Assembly (NCBI GenBank): GCA_963843065.1
Contig: CAWJKX010000172.1
Location: 1 to 27,567, forward strand
Direction of reading: 5' to 3'
From: JAGVPT01 sp963843065
GTDB taxonomy: Bacteria > Bacteroidota > Ignavibacteria > UBA10030 > UBA8401
DNA: 27,567 nt
In this document: piece after piece, positions 8,398 to 15,272 of the stretch
Layout of the letters: each line of letters opens with the position of its first letter
Position numbering within the stretch: position 1 is the stretch's first letter
The notes under the pieces: generated by a model
Databases searched by the model: none
Seen by the model: the letters and a program-made list of their open reading frames with translations, nothing else
What the model was told of the DNA's origin: nothing
Position numbers and translations under genes: made by a program

Positions 8398-8832
8398 TCA
8401 TCTTTGAATAGACGCCGTCATCGACCTTCCCACTCCGTCGATATCGTCATTGAAGTTCGTCCTAAACTCTTCCAACTTCACCGATCCCTCATTCTTATAG
8501 TCTCCCAGTTTTTTCTTTAGACTGAGATTTCTTAGCTCCAGCACCGCGGCTTCGTTGCGGTACCTGGCTTTGAATGTCGGACCGGCCTCTTCCATTTTTT
8601 CCTTAAATGCTTCAATCCGGTATTCATTCGCTTTGATTGTACGTTCAGATGTGCGTTTAAATCTTCGCCATTTAGCGACATAATCGGTTTGGGCGTCGCT
8701 CGGCTCTTGAAGGACATAGCCTGCGTTTTCCAGGGCGTTGTCAACCTTCTGTTCCGGTGATTCCCCGCAGCCCGTTAACAAAGTACCTGCCATGCACCCC
8801 ATGACGGCAAAAATAAAAATATGATTTTTCAC
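8398..8832 (-). CDS. Small coiled-coil lipoprotein, paralogue of the next gene
   Basis: 144 residues from GTG 8832. The start was chosen by aligning with the neighbouring paralogue, whose first residues MKSNIFTIAVIGCMA match VKNHIFIFAVMGCMA. A frame extension to a GTG at 8868 has no homologous counterpart. It has a signal peptide with lipobox LLTGC, then a long charged helical region (KWRRFKRTSERTIKANEYRI, then LRNLSLKKKLGDYKNEGSVK) that predicts coiled coil. Proteins of this make-up are found as uncharacterised envelope lipoproteins in Bacteroidetes-type genomes. Role unknown. It lies 51 bases downstream of its paralogue, pointing to a tandem duplication. Confidence 0.75.
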   Translation of the reverse strand: MKNHIFIFAVMGCMAGTLLTGCGESPEQKVDNALENAGYVLQEPSDAQTDYVAKWRRFKRTSERTIKANEYRIEAFKEKMEEAGPTFKARYRNEAAVLELRNLSLKKKLGDYKNEGSVKLEEFRTNFNDDIDGVGRSMTASIQR

Positions 8833-8883
8833 AGTTCGCTCATTTGGTACGTTTGAATATCCACTCACGTAAATGAAATGCTG

Positions 8884-9219
8884 CTACCCATTATCTTTAA
8901 ACAAATCGGTCATCGTTTTTTCCATCCCGTCCATATCATGTTTGATGTTCGTCTTGAATTCTTCCCATTTAATCGGACCCTCGTCCTTATATTCTTTCAA
9001 TTTTTTCTTCATGTCATGATTTTTCTGTTCCAGTGCTGATACATCCTTGCTGTACTTCGCGCTGACCTTGGAGCCGGCCTTTTCCATCCCCTGTTTGAAG
9101 GCATTGATCCTCTTTTCATTCGCGTCGATTGCCTGGTCAGACTCGTTGCAAAAATGTTCGCCAGTCTGAAGAATATTCAGTTTGAGCCTCGTGCCACGAT
9201 CGCTGGGCGTCCCGTGCAT
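8884..9219 (-). pseudogene. C-terminal part of frameshifted coiled-coil lipoprotein
   Basis: From about 9150 leftward this frame encodes SDQAIDANEKRINAFKQGME, then KNHDMKKKLKEYKDEGPIKW and MDGMEKTMTDLFKDNG. It aligns along its length with the C-terminal two-thirds of the paralogue at 8398-8832. The residues before about 9150 in this frame match nothing, so the apparent ATG at 9219 is not a real start. The matching N-terminus is in the other frame (9137-9325). Removing one base from the five-A run at 9150-9154 (plus strand) joins the two frames into one lipoprotein of about 146 residues. Confidence 0.75.
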
Positions 9220-9325
9220 TCTCCTTTACGATTTCAATTTTTTGCTCCGATGTTTTCCCGCACCCGGCCGACAGTGTAACTGCCATGCAGCCTATAACGG
9301 CAATGGTAAAAATATTACTTTTCAT
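9137..9325 (-). pseudogene. N-terminal part of frameshifted coiled-coil lipoprotein
   Basis: Encodes the signal peptide and lipobox (MKSNIFTIAVIGCMAVTLSA then GC) and the first helical part (AQTEYSSDWRTF), matching AQTDYVAKWRRF of the paralogue. It then runs into a stop straight after the five-base homopolymer at 9150-9154. Together with 8884-9150 it forms a single gene. Whether the break is real or a homopolymer sequencing error cannot be told here. Confidence 0.75.
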
Positions 9326-9424
9326 GGTTCACCACTTTCCGAATTTAAGAAGTATGCTGCCATCGATGGTCAGAAGAGCGGGCGCAAACATTATTGATTC
9401 GTTATTTTTCATCAGCCCCATTTC

Positions 9425-9859
9425 CTATTTTTCTTTTCGTTCCGGCGGATTCGGATGCGAGGGCTCCGGTCTACTAATCTTTTGGGGCGGAGCAATTTTC
9501 CGAGGCCGCGGCGGTTGACTCTTTGCGGGCGATTTCACCATGTGCGGCTGCTGTGCCTTTCTCTTACTAACGGATGGACCAGCACTCCGAGGCTGTGACC
9601 GTTGACTTTTTGTAGGTGGATTAACCGTGCGCGGTTGCTGCTCCGTTGGCTTAGCTTCAGATGAATGAACATTCGGCGCCGGTTGCGGTTGATTTTTTTC
9701 AGGTGGATTTACCGTTCGCGGTCGTTCCTGCCGATTGGCAGCAATTTTTTCCGATGCCGGTTTTACCTCATTCAATTTCATCACCTTTGATGGAGCAGGG
9801 TTCTGTCCATTGCCGTTGCTTTTTTGTACTTGCGGCCTGTAGAGTTGCATTGTCGCCAT
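9425..9859 (-). CDS. Pro-rich C-terminal part of the DUF6600-like protein, in a shifted frame
   Basis: 144 residues of low-complexity, basic, proline-rich sequence. It begins within LYRPQVQKSNGNGQNPAPSK and goes on in loose repeats of the form PRTVNPPEKNQ, PRTVNPPTKSQ, PHMVKSPAKSQ and PRKIAPPQK. The ATG at 9859 has no ribosome site and lies inside the preceding gene. The LYRPQV motif reads like the natural continuation of the upstream protein, so I treat this as the C-terminus of the same gene displaced by one base. It could be an extracytoplasmic Pro-rich linker or tail. A separate overlapping gene is less likely. Confidence 0.6.
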   Translation of the reverse strand: MATMQLYRPQVQKSNGNGQNPAPSKVMKLNEVKPASEKIAANRQERPRTVNPPEKNQPQPAPNVHSSEAKPTEQQPRTVNPPTKSQRSQPRSAGPSVSKRKAQQPHMVKSPAKSQPPRPRKIAPPQKISRPEPSHPNPPERKEK

Positions 9860-10559
9860 TGCTCAGATGCTGTCCCGGCTGATTGGATTCACGAATAGCG
9901 ACTGGTGTTACCGTTGCGTGAGTAGCTCTTTGGACATCATCTCTCTCGGGCCCCGTGATGTACGTAACGTGGTGCGCGTCATCTCTTCGAGTATTGATTA
10001 TCACCGTTGAATTATTGATGATCGTAACGTTTCTATCTCGATTGATATAATGCCGACTAACGTCGGACCTCGTAATATCCCTTTCTCTTACAAATATCCA
10101 GCTTTCATTTCGTTCGTGGTATCCCCCTCCAAAAGTCACACTTATGCTCACACCCGGCCTTAGAGGCGCCCATCCGTAATATCCGGGAGACCTTCTCCAG
10201 GATACCCAGGCGGGACCCCACTCATCACCAGGAACCCAAAACCAACCGTAGCCATTGTCGTAATCCCAACGGCCATAGTGGAACGCTGCCCATCCCCAGG
10301 GATAATCGGAAACCCATGTCCACCCGTCATCAGTAAGCACCCAGTGGCCGGCAGTTGCATAAGGACTAAATCCGGAAACTCCATTGGGTATCCAGACGTA
10401 TCCGTAGTTTGGGTATTCTACCCATATACCGTATGGGCTCAAATCATCATAAAACTGCTGATAGCTCACAGAGCCTTCCTGTGCAGTTGCCTCGCGCGGT
10501 AGCAGCCACGCCGCCACACCCAATGCTGCAAACACGACGAAGATTTTTGTCGATCTCAT
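9768..10559 (-). CDS. Trp/Tyr-rich secreted protein, DUF6600-like; frameshifted near its C-terminus
   Basis: About 263 residues from ATG 10559, which has AAAGG eight bases upstream; in-frame ATGs up to 10589 lack a site. A signal peptide (MRSTKIFVVFAALGVAAWLL, then ATAQ) is followed by repeated WVP/GHWV/GRW modules: FYDDLSPYGIWVEYPNYGYV, GHWVLTDDGWTWVSDYPWGW, FHYGRWDYDNGYGWFWVPGD, EWGPAWVSWRRSPGYYGWAP. These match the DUF6600-type proteins of Bacteroidetes and Proteobacteria, whose function is unknown. The last 30 residues (from about 9856) are unrelated to the family, while the expected tail sits in another frame (9425-9859). One extra base around 9845-9860 would explain this. Confidence 0.8.
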   Translation of the reverse strand: MRSTKIFVVFAALGVAAWLLPREATAQEGSVSYQQFYDDLSPYGIWVEYPNYGYVWIPNGVSGFSPYATAGHWVLTDDGWTWVSDYPWGWAAFHYGRWDYDNGYGWFWVPGDEWGPAWVSWRRSPGYYGWAPLRPGVSISVTFGGGYHERNESWIFVRERDITRSDVSRHYINRDRNVTIINNSTVIINTRRDDAHHVTYITGPERDDVQRATHATVTPVAIRESNQPGQHLSNGDNATLQAASTKKQRQWTEPCSIKGDEIE

Positions 10560-10596
10560 TGTCATATCCTTTACTGTTTTCATTCTCATTCATATC

Positions 10597-10803
10597 TCAA
10601 ACTGTCTTTGACCCGCGCAATATACCGACAAGTCCCAGGACCGTCGCGACGGCTCCGCCTATCAACATCCATATCGACTTATCGGTGGCCGACCCGGTAA
10701 AGAATCGAGAGATGTCGGAGCTGGACGAATTATACGCGTTGATGCCGAATATCAGAAGAAGAACGCCGCCGGCAAGAATTGCGAGCGAGAGTGCTTTGTT
10801 CAT
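10597..10803 (-). CDS. DUF3185 family small membrane protein
   Basis: 68 residues with two membrane segments: NKALSLAILAGGVLLLIFGI and SIWMLIGGAVATVLGLVGIL. Between them SSSSDISRFFTGSATDKSIW is the hallmark of the DUF3185 family. Inner-membrane location is clear and the function is unknown. ATG 10803 is preferred; a TTG two codons upstream is also open. It lies close to another tiny membrane protein gene (46 bases). Confidence 0.85.
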   Translation of the reverse strand: MNKALSLAILAGGVLLLIFGINAYNSSSSDISRFFTGSATDKSIWMLIGGAVATVLGLVGILRGSKTV

Positions 10804-10849
10804 AGACAAACTTTCGATTCTATTCTTTGATTTCCGCTTTATAAAAAAG

Positions 10850-10999
10850 TCAGACGGCTTTTCGTCCGCTGATCACTCTCACCAAGACAACCACGATGGC
10901 GATAACAAGAAGAACGTGAATTAATCCTCCCATGGTGTAGGAAGAAACTATTCCCAGGAGCCAGAATACGACGAGTAGAACTGCGATTGTGTAGAGCAT
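10850..10999 (-). CDS. Lmo0937 family (DUF5670) tiny membrane protein
   Basis: A 49-residue protein: MLYTIAVLLVVFWLLGIVSS, a YTMGGLIH turn, a second membrane helix (LLVIAIVVVLVRVI) and SGRKAV at the end. This is the pattern of the Lmo0937 family of small membrane proteins, often found beside stress genes. ATG 10999 follows AAAGGA at eight bases. It probably forms an operon with the DUF3185 gene downstream. Confidence 0.85.
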   Translation of the reverse strand: MLYTIAVLLVVFWLLGIVSSYTMGGLIHVLLVIAIVVVLVRVISGRKAV

Positions 11000-11100
11000 G
11001 ACAAGTATCCTTTCTTTTTGATATAAAGTTTAATATTTCAATTACTGAATTTACGGCAGACAAGACCGCCGCGTCTTCAGCATGATTAACGAGAGTCGCT

Positions 11101-11502
11101 TTAGCCTTCTATGTTATGCGGATTGCCCTCGACCGCGCTAAGAAAGTGTTCACGAACTTTTGCCGCGATCTGATGATCGGTCATTTTATCCTCTGTCTCT
11201 ATACCAACTATCTCCGCACCGAATGATTCGGTGTCAAGGCGTTTTTCGAATTCGCCCTTCGCTTCACCGGGACCAAGGATGAGAATGGAATCGGCATGAT
11301 GAAGGAATGAAATGACTTTATCATAGTATTCCTTGAGATGGTTGGTAAACCGGTGCTCTTGTTGATCCTCCGGTTTTCCGCCTGAATAGCGAACATGTTT
11401 TTCTATACCCGAAGCTATAGAATGAACTTCATCGGCACTGTCTGTTATTCGCACAATGACCGCTTTCTTATGATCTATCCACACGCCTACATTGTTTGAC
11501 AT
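11101..11502 (-). CDS. Conserved protein with an eRF1/pelota-like fold signature
   Basis: A 133-residue soluble protein. Features seen: VGVWIDHKKAVIVRI at the N-terminus, SGGKPEDQQEHRF in the middle, then HLKEYYDKVISFLHHADSIL followed by ILGPGEAKGEFEKRL. The GPGEAK motif and flanking strands resemble domain 3 of eRF1/pelota and the stand-alone bacterial proteins with that fold. Their role is unknown to me, and ribosome or RNA contact is only a guess. ATG 11502 has AAGGA about eight bases upstream. No partner gene is evident. Confidence 0.65.
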   Translation of the reverse strand: MSNNVGVWIDHKKAVIVRITDSADEVHSIASGIEKHVRYSGGKPEDQQEHRFTNHLKEYYDKVISFLHHADSILILGPGEAKGEFEKRLDTESFGAEIVGIETEDKMTDHQIAAKVREHFLSAVEGNPHNIEG

Positions 11503-11581
11503 GGAGTTGTCCTTCGTCTGTTAGATACAGTTGATGCTGCCATGATATCGGTAGTCCTTTGGATTACAATGAATGCTACAG

Positions 11582-12193
11582 TCATATCAAACTCACAAGA
11601 GCCGCAGCCCCGGACAGGATAATTAAAACTCCGGCGATCCTATTGACCCATCGGAGTCCATCGGAGTCCAGTTTTTTTCTGAAGGCTGTAGCAACATAAC
11701 TCAGAATCAAAAACCATAAACCCGAACCTGCAAACACCCCGAGTACAAGAGTGCACGCTGAAACTATAAACAGTTTGTGCCCGATCCCGAAGGCAGCGAA
11801 CACAGCGACAAATGCAAAAATGGTTACCGGATTCGTAAGCACGAGGAGAAAAGCAGAGAGGTATGATCCCAACAGTCCTTTGTTGTCGAAGGGGATAATA
11901 GGATCCTTCCGCTTAGCACGAAATGTCCTTATGCCAAGAAAGAGGAGTATTCCTCCTCCGACAAGACGCAGCCAAAATTGCTGGCTGGCGATCACGTCCG
12001 AGACAAAGGTGAGACCGAATGCAGCGATGCTGCCAAACAGCGAATCTGCGGTAGCAGCTCCCAAGCCGATAATCAAGCCACGCGAGTGTCCATCTGCCAA
12101 TGTCTTGCGGATGCAGAGTACGCCGACCGGACCGATAGGCACCGCCATCCCAAATCCAATAATGAGCCCTTTGAGAAAAAAAATTGGTTCCAT
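11582..12193 (-). CDS. LysE/RhtB family amino-acid exporter
   Basis: A 203-residue inner-membrane protein with about six hydrophobic segments. The N-terminal GMAVPIGPVGVLCIRKTLAD and then GHSRGLIIGLGAATADSLFG are the LysE family signature. LLVLTNPVTIFAFVAVFAAF is the conserved second half motif, and RWVNRIAGVLIILSGAAAL closes it. Members export amino acids or related small molecules using the proton gradient; the substrate is not predictable. ATG 12193 is used, with only a weak GAG-type ribosome site. Confidence 0.92.
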   Translation of the reverse strand: MEPIFFLKGLIIGFGMAVPIGPVGVLCIRKTLADGHSRGLIIGLGAATADSLFGSIAAFGLTFVSDVIASQQFWLRLVGGGILLFLGIRTFRAKRKDPIIPFDNKGLLGSYLSAFLLVLTNPVTIFAFVAVFAAFGIGHKLFIVSACTLVLGVFAGSGLWFLILSYVATAFRKKLDSDGLRWVNRIAGVLIILSGAAALVSLI

Positions 12194-12340
12194 GCTCTCA
12201 TATTCCGGTCAGTGCAGCTGTTGACATGATTAGAATCAGTATCGCGACATCTCAGAACATTCTCATCGAATCCATGACCAAATCCGGATCCCTTCCTTCG
12301 AGTATTTTCTCAAAGGGCAAAGATACAATCGGGATTTCCA

Positions 12341-12973
12341 TTACCGCTCTGCAGCGACAATGCCCCGGTCTGTCAATTCAGACATTACAAGCTTAACGAT
12401 CTCAGGCCGGACTTCTTCCATTGAGTTTGGTTCCGGCGTCTTGCTTGTTCCACTCCAAATCAATCGTCCGGCATCTTTCGTTGCCCATACGTCAATAACG
12501 CGGATGCTGACTTTTTGAGAATCGATGGTTCCGGCATGCTGGATGAATCGATAATATGTTATGAATCCATCATTGCCGCGATCATATCTCTGGTCATAAT
12601 CTTTCGTCACTTCTCCCTGCAAGTAATGAGTATGCATTTCAGGAGGAAGCCATCGGCTGACAAGGACTCCGTCGAAGCCATTTGTTTCGACTATTTCCAT
12701 AACCTGAGCCGTATCCGGTACTGCATCCGGAAACGAACGGTATGATGGGGTCGCCTCGACGTTATGTTTTGCCAGCTCGACGCTGAAGGCATCTTCCCAA
12801 ATTCGCCGCTTTACCGGATTTTTGCCGACAGAAATGACAAGCACTTTCTTCAAAGAAGGAAGCGGAGATGAAGAATCGCTCCAGATGTCGACAAGCTCGG
12901 ACGATGCACAACCTGCCAACAGAATGAAGGAACAAAAAACCATTCCAATGAGGAGCGCGCTGTTTTTTTTCAT
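12341..12973 (-). CDS. Lipoprotein of unknown function, DUF4136-like
   Basis: 210 residues with a lipoprotein signal (MKKNSALLIGMVFCSFILLA then GC). The mature part (LKKVLVISVGKNPVKRRIWE, NGFDGVLVSRWLPPE, VSIRVIDVWATKDAGRLIWS) resembles periplasmic lipoproteins of the DUF4136 kind. ATG 12973 has AAGGG about seven bases upstream. It starts 55 bases after the stop of the REC regulator gene, so the two are probably cotranscribed, and the lipoprotein may be an envelope part of that pathway. Function unknown. Confidence 0.75.
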   Translation of the reverse strand: MKKNSALLIGMVFCSFILLAGCASSELVDIWSDSSSPLPSLKKVLVISVGKNPVKRRIWEDAFSVELAKHNVEATPSYRSFPDAVPDTAQVMEIVETNGFDGVLVSRWLPPEMHTHYLQGEVTKDYDQRYDRGNDGFITYYRFIQHAGTIDSQKVSIRVIDVWATKDAGRLIWSGTSKTPEPNSMEEVRPEIVKLVMSELTDRGIVAAER

Positions 12974-13027
12974 AGGGATCCCTTTTGTGCTAGTGTGTTA
13001 AAAACTTTGATGTCTGGCTCGAAATGT

Positions 13028-13789
13028 TCACTGATCTTTCGTAACTACTACTACGTTCGAAAGCCAGTACATTGCATCTTCAAAAACCGTGAACGCCCTG
13101 ACGTCAAAACCTCGTTTCTGGGCGACTTCTTCAAATAGCCTGGCTTGTTTAAGGTCTTCATCAGCACGAGCAAGGACCGCCGTCTTCCTTCGGAAAGTAT
13201 CACCGTATTTTGAAAGCCCAAGTGCAAGATCGAATGTGTCGGCCATCGACAATCGCGATATAACATCTCGCAGGTCAATGAGTACCGTGTAGTCGTGAAG
13301 ATCAGCACCGGCAGCAGCGATTTGAGCGAGCCCCTTCATGCTCGCCTTTAGGTCAAGATTCCCTTCCGGCGTGCTTTTTATGAAATCCCCCGCTTTGATG
13401 ATCTGGAGATTCAGGCTTGTCAGAGATTTGTCCGACAAAACATGCTCGATCGACATCAGAAGGTATCTCGGGTTGTATGGCTTCGTGATGTAATCTCCCG
13501 CCCCAGGAGTTGTGCTTTTGATTTCATTCTCCAACTCTACCGTCCCCGTTATGACGATCACCTTGCGGGCCAAATGGTTCTCTCTCAAAAACTCAAGAAC
13601 CCGAAAACCGCTTTTGTCGGGAAGTGTGACGTCGATGAGAATCAGGTCGAAGCTCTCGGTTGTAAGCAAGGAGATGGCGCTCGAACAATCAGCAGCTTCC
13701 AGAATAAATTGAGCATTCGACATCAAAACCACGCGAAGCGAATCTCTTCGGTTTTTGTTGTCATCAATCAGTAATATTTTCGCAGCCAT
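13028..13789 (-). CDS. Response regulator: REC domain fused to a SpoIIAA/STAS-like domain
   Basis: 253 residues. Residues 1-120 are a receiver domain with the acidic pair Asp9/Asp10, the phosphoacceptor Asp53 (LILIDVTLPDKSG), Thr81 and Lys103 (DYITKPYNP). Residues about 150-250 (HDYTVLIDLRDVISRLSMAD, LALGLSKYGDTFRRKTAVLA, GFDVRAFTVFEDAMYWL) resemble SpoIIAA-like/STAS proteins. There is no DNA-binding or enzymatic output domain, so output by protein-protein contact, such as partner switching, is the natural inference. ATG 13789 has a weak AAAGA site. No histidine kinase gene is nearby. It lies downstream of promoter block A. Confidence 0.85.
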   Translation of the reverse strand: MAAKILLIDDNKNRRDSLRVVLMSNAQFILEAADCSSAISLLTTESFDLILIDVTLPDKSGFRVLEFLRENHLARKVIVITGTVELENEIKSTTPGAGDYITKPYNPRYLLMSIEHVLSDKSLTSLNLQIIKAGDFIKSTPEGNLDLKASMKGLAQIAAAGADLHDYTVLIDLRDVISRLSMADTFDLALGLSKYGDTFRRKTAVLARADEDLKQARLFEEVAQKRGFDVRAFTVFEDAMYWLSNVVVVTKDQ

Positions 13790-13858
13790 AGAATCTTTAA
13801 GATTTTTTACTACGAAGTAGCCCTATAGATAGAGATCAGCGATTTCGTTGTGTTATTC

Positions 13859-13999
13859 TTATTTCTTCGTCACACTCTTTGTTGTACTTGGGTCCTTGCC
13901 GAAGTGAACTGTCGCTTCAGTAAGTGCGTTTGTATTGATTTCTCCATTTGTCTTACACCAAATCCTTTTTCGCACCGGTGTGTTTGAATTCACCTGCAT
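13859..13999 (-). CDS. Possible small protein of 46 residues (or 58 from an upstream ATG)
   Basis: The minus strand encodes a hydrophilic, Thr/Asn/Lys-rich peptide (start MQVNSNTPVRKRIWCKTNGE, end KDPSTTKSVTKK). I chose ATG 13999 because an AAGG-containing purine stretch lies upstream. An in-frame ATG at 14035 would lie only a few bases after the predicted transcription start of promoter block A. I do not recognise it. If real, it would be the first gene of a unit leading to the REC regulator 70 bases downstream. It might equally be untranslated leader. Confidence 0.4.
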   Translation of the reverse strand: MQVNSNTPVRKRIWCKTNGEINTNALTEATVHFGKDPSTTKSVTKK

Positions 14000-14047
14000 T
14001 CCATCCGCCTTCTGTTGAACAGATTGCTTATCCATTTAGGCAAAGGA

Positions 14048-14107
14048 AGTATACCACAGTTTGCTCCTAACTGTAATCAGCCAAAAGGATGAAAGAGGGG
14101 TTAATCC
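14048..14107 (-). promoter_or_regulatory. Promoter block A: 60-bp shared promoter with upstream inverted-repeat operator
   Basis: Read on the minus strand: GGATTAAC-CCCTC-TTTCATCC (14107 to 14087), then a -35-like TTACAG, 17 bases, and a -10 TATACT ending at 14048. Two other blocks (B and C) have the same 60-base length and layout, and A and C agree at 45 of 60 positions. It points to the small ORF and the REC regulator gene. The operator centre would be near -56 from the expected transcription start, suited to an activator. Confidence 0.7.
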
Positions 14108-14207
14108 CTATTATGAGGTCGGCTCCGGCTTTTTCTTGCCAATGCATGCTGGCTGTTTGGTAATCACGAAGAGGCAAGATTCACGTTGTTGTTCGTCCAC
14201 GTTTGTC

Positions 14208-14882
14208 CTATTTCACGACAACTTCAAAAAGCACCCGCATATTGGCATGCGCTTCTTTTGAATTGATGTTACCGGGTGCCACTTCGTACACCGCCGGCCT
14301 CGTCCTGCCGTATCCGATAACGGTAATTCTCTCCGGCGTAATGCCCTTCTCGATCAGATAATCTCTAACACTATTTGCTCTTCTTTCGCTCAGTTTTTGA
14401 TTGTCTTCTTCCGTGCCGTCGGCCGAGGTATATCCTGCCATGCGGACTTTCATCAGGGGGTTTTCCGTCAGACCCTGGACATCTTTGTCTAGCATCGTCT
14501 TCGCTGAATCGCTCAGGGTGGCCTTATTGTAATCGAAATACGTATCACCGAAAACAACTACCTTTTCATCGTCTTTCGGGTCAAGAACGAGCATCATCAC
14601 CCTCAACTCAGACAAACTTTGTTCGGAGAGTTTTACGGGTTCGGTTTTCTTAAAGAGCGTGATCAACAGGATTGCCACGATAACGCATAATATTCCCGCA
14701 ATTGTGTAAAGAATACCCTTGACCTTTTTATTGCGTTTCGATCTGGACCGCTCTCCTATTTGCCTTTCTGCCTCAAGCCAATCGACAAAATCATTTCCGT
14801 CTTTGAATCCGTGTTTCTTGTAGAGCTCATATGCCTTGTCCTTTATTTCCTTGTTTTCGTCGTTCAAGTTTTTCTGTATCAT
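14208..14882 (-). CDS. Membrane-anchored OmpA-domain protein with DUF2934-like N-terminus
   Basis: 224 residues. Residues 1-42 (KDKAYELYKKHGFKDGNDFV then DWLEAERQIG) resemble DUF2934. Residues 56-77 form a membrane helix (GILYTIAGILCVIVAILLI), and about 105-224 an OmpA-type peptidoglycan-binding domain (VVFGDTYFDYNKATLSDSAK, LSERRANSVRDYLIEKG, RITVIGYGRTRP). It would sit in the inner membrane with the OmpA domain in the periplasm. Against the usual GHTD/GHAD motif this protein has GYTSAD, so the conserved Asp that binds diaminopimelate is replaced by Ser or displaced by two residues. ATG 14882 follows AAAGGGG at seven bases. A 16-bp perfect palindrome lies 58 bases upstream. Confidence 0.88.
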   Translation of the reverse strand: MIQKNLNDENKEIKDKAYELYKKHGFKDGNDFVDWLEAERQIGERSRSKRNKKVKGILYTIAGILCVIVAILLITLFKKTEPVKLSEQSLSELRVMMLVLDPKDDEKVVVFGDTYFDYNKATLSDSAKTMLDKDVQGLTENPLMKVRMAGYTSADGTEEDNQKLSERRANSVRDYLIEKGITPERITVIGYGRTRPAVYEVAPGNINSKEAHANMRVLFEVVVK

Positions 14883-14939
14883 TGTGTTGCCCCTTTCTTA
14901 AAAAGATAGATTGCGGCAGATGAGTGTTCGCCGCCGCCG

Positions 14940-14955
14940 GTTTATCCGGATAAAC
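14940..14955. promoter_or_regulatory. 16-bp perfect palindrome, candidate operator
   Basis: GTTTATCCGGATAAAC, a perfect dyad 58 bases upstream of the OmpA-domain gene start. Its half-site GGATAAAC differs by one base from the GGATTAAC arm of promoter blocks A-C, but the two half-sites point outward with no spacer. Binding by the same regulator is only a possibility. Confidence 0.45.
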
Positions 14956-15135
14956 TCAGCTCACTTCCATATCGAGTATTCCAGCATGTATATGAATGCT
15001 TACAGTAAGTCCAACGGTAATGCCGTCGATGCATTGTGAAGTGCATTTCCAACGCAATCGGATAATCTGCATGACTTTCTAACGATGACCTGTTAAAGTA
15101 TTTATGAATGTGCGATTGCTTTTGCGGCCCCCTTC

Positions 15136-15160
15136 ATCTCCCCCTTTGAAGGGGGGAGAT
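15136..15160. repeat. C/G-rich intergenic hairpin
   Basis: ATCTCCCCC-TTTGAAG-GGGGGAGAT, a perfect 9-bp stem inside the 390-base gap between two OmpA-domain genes. It belongs to the common CCCCCTTTGAAGGGGG type of intergenic palindrome and has no U-tract typical of a terminator. The rest of the gap holds the palindrome at 14940 and a weak stem (AATCCG 15229-15234 with CGGATT 15251-15256) just past the stop of the next gene, which may help end its transcript. No coding sequence is supported. Confidence 0.55.
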
Positions 15161-15272
15161 AAATTGTCTCATGAAAGGAGATGTGGAATCTCTGCCTCAC
15201 TTGAATCGTGAGACTTCCGGGAGAAACAAATCCGGTCAACGCGTCGAGCGCGGATTGTCTTGAGGTCGCACG

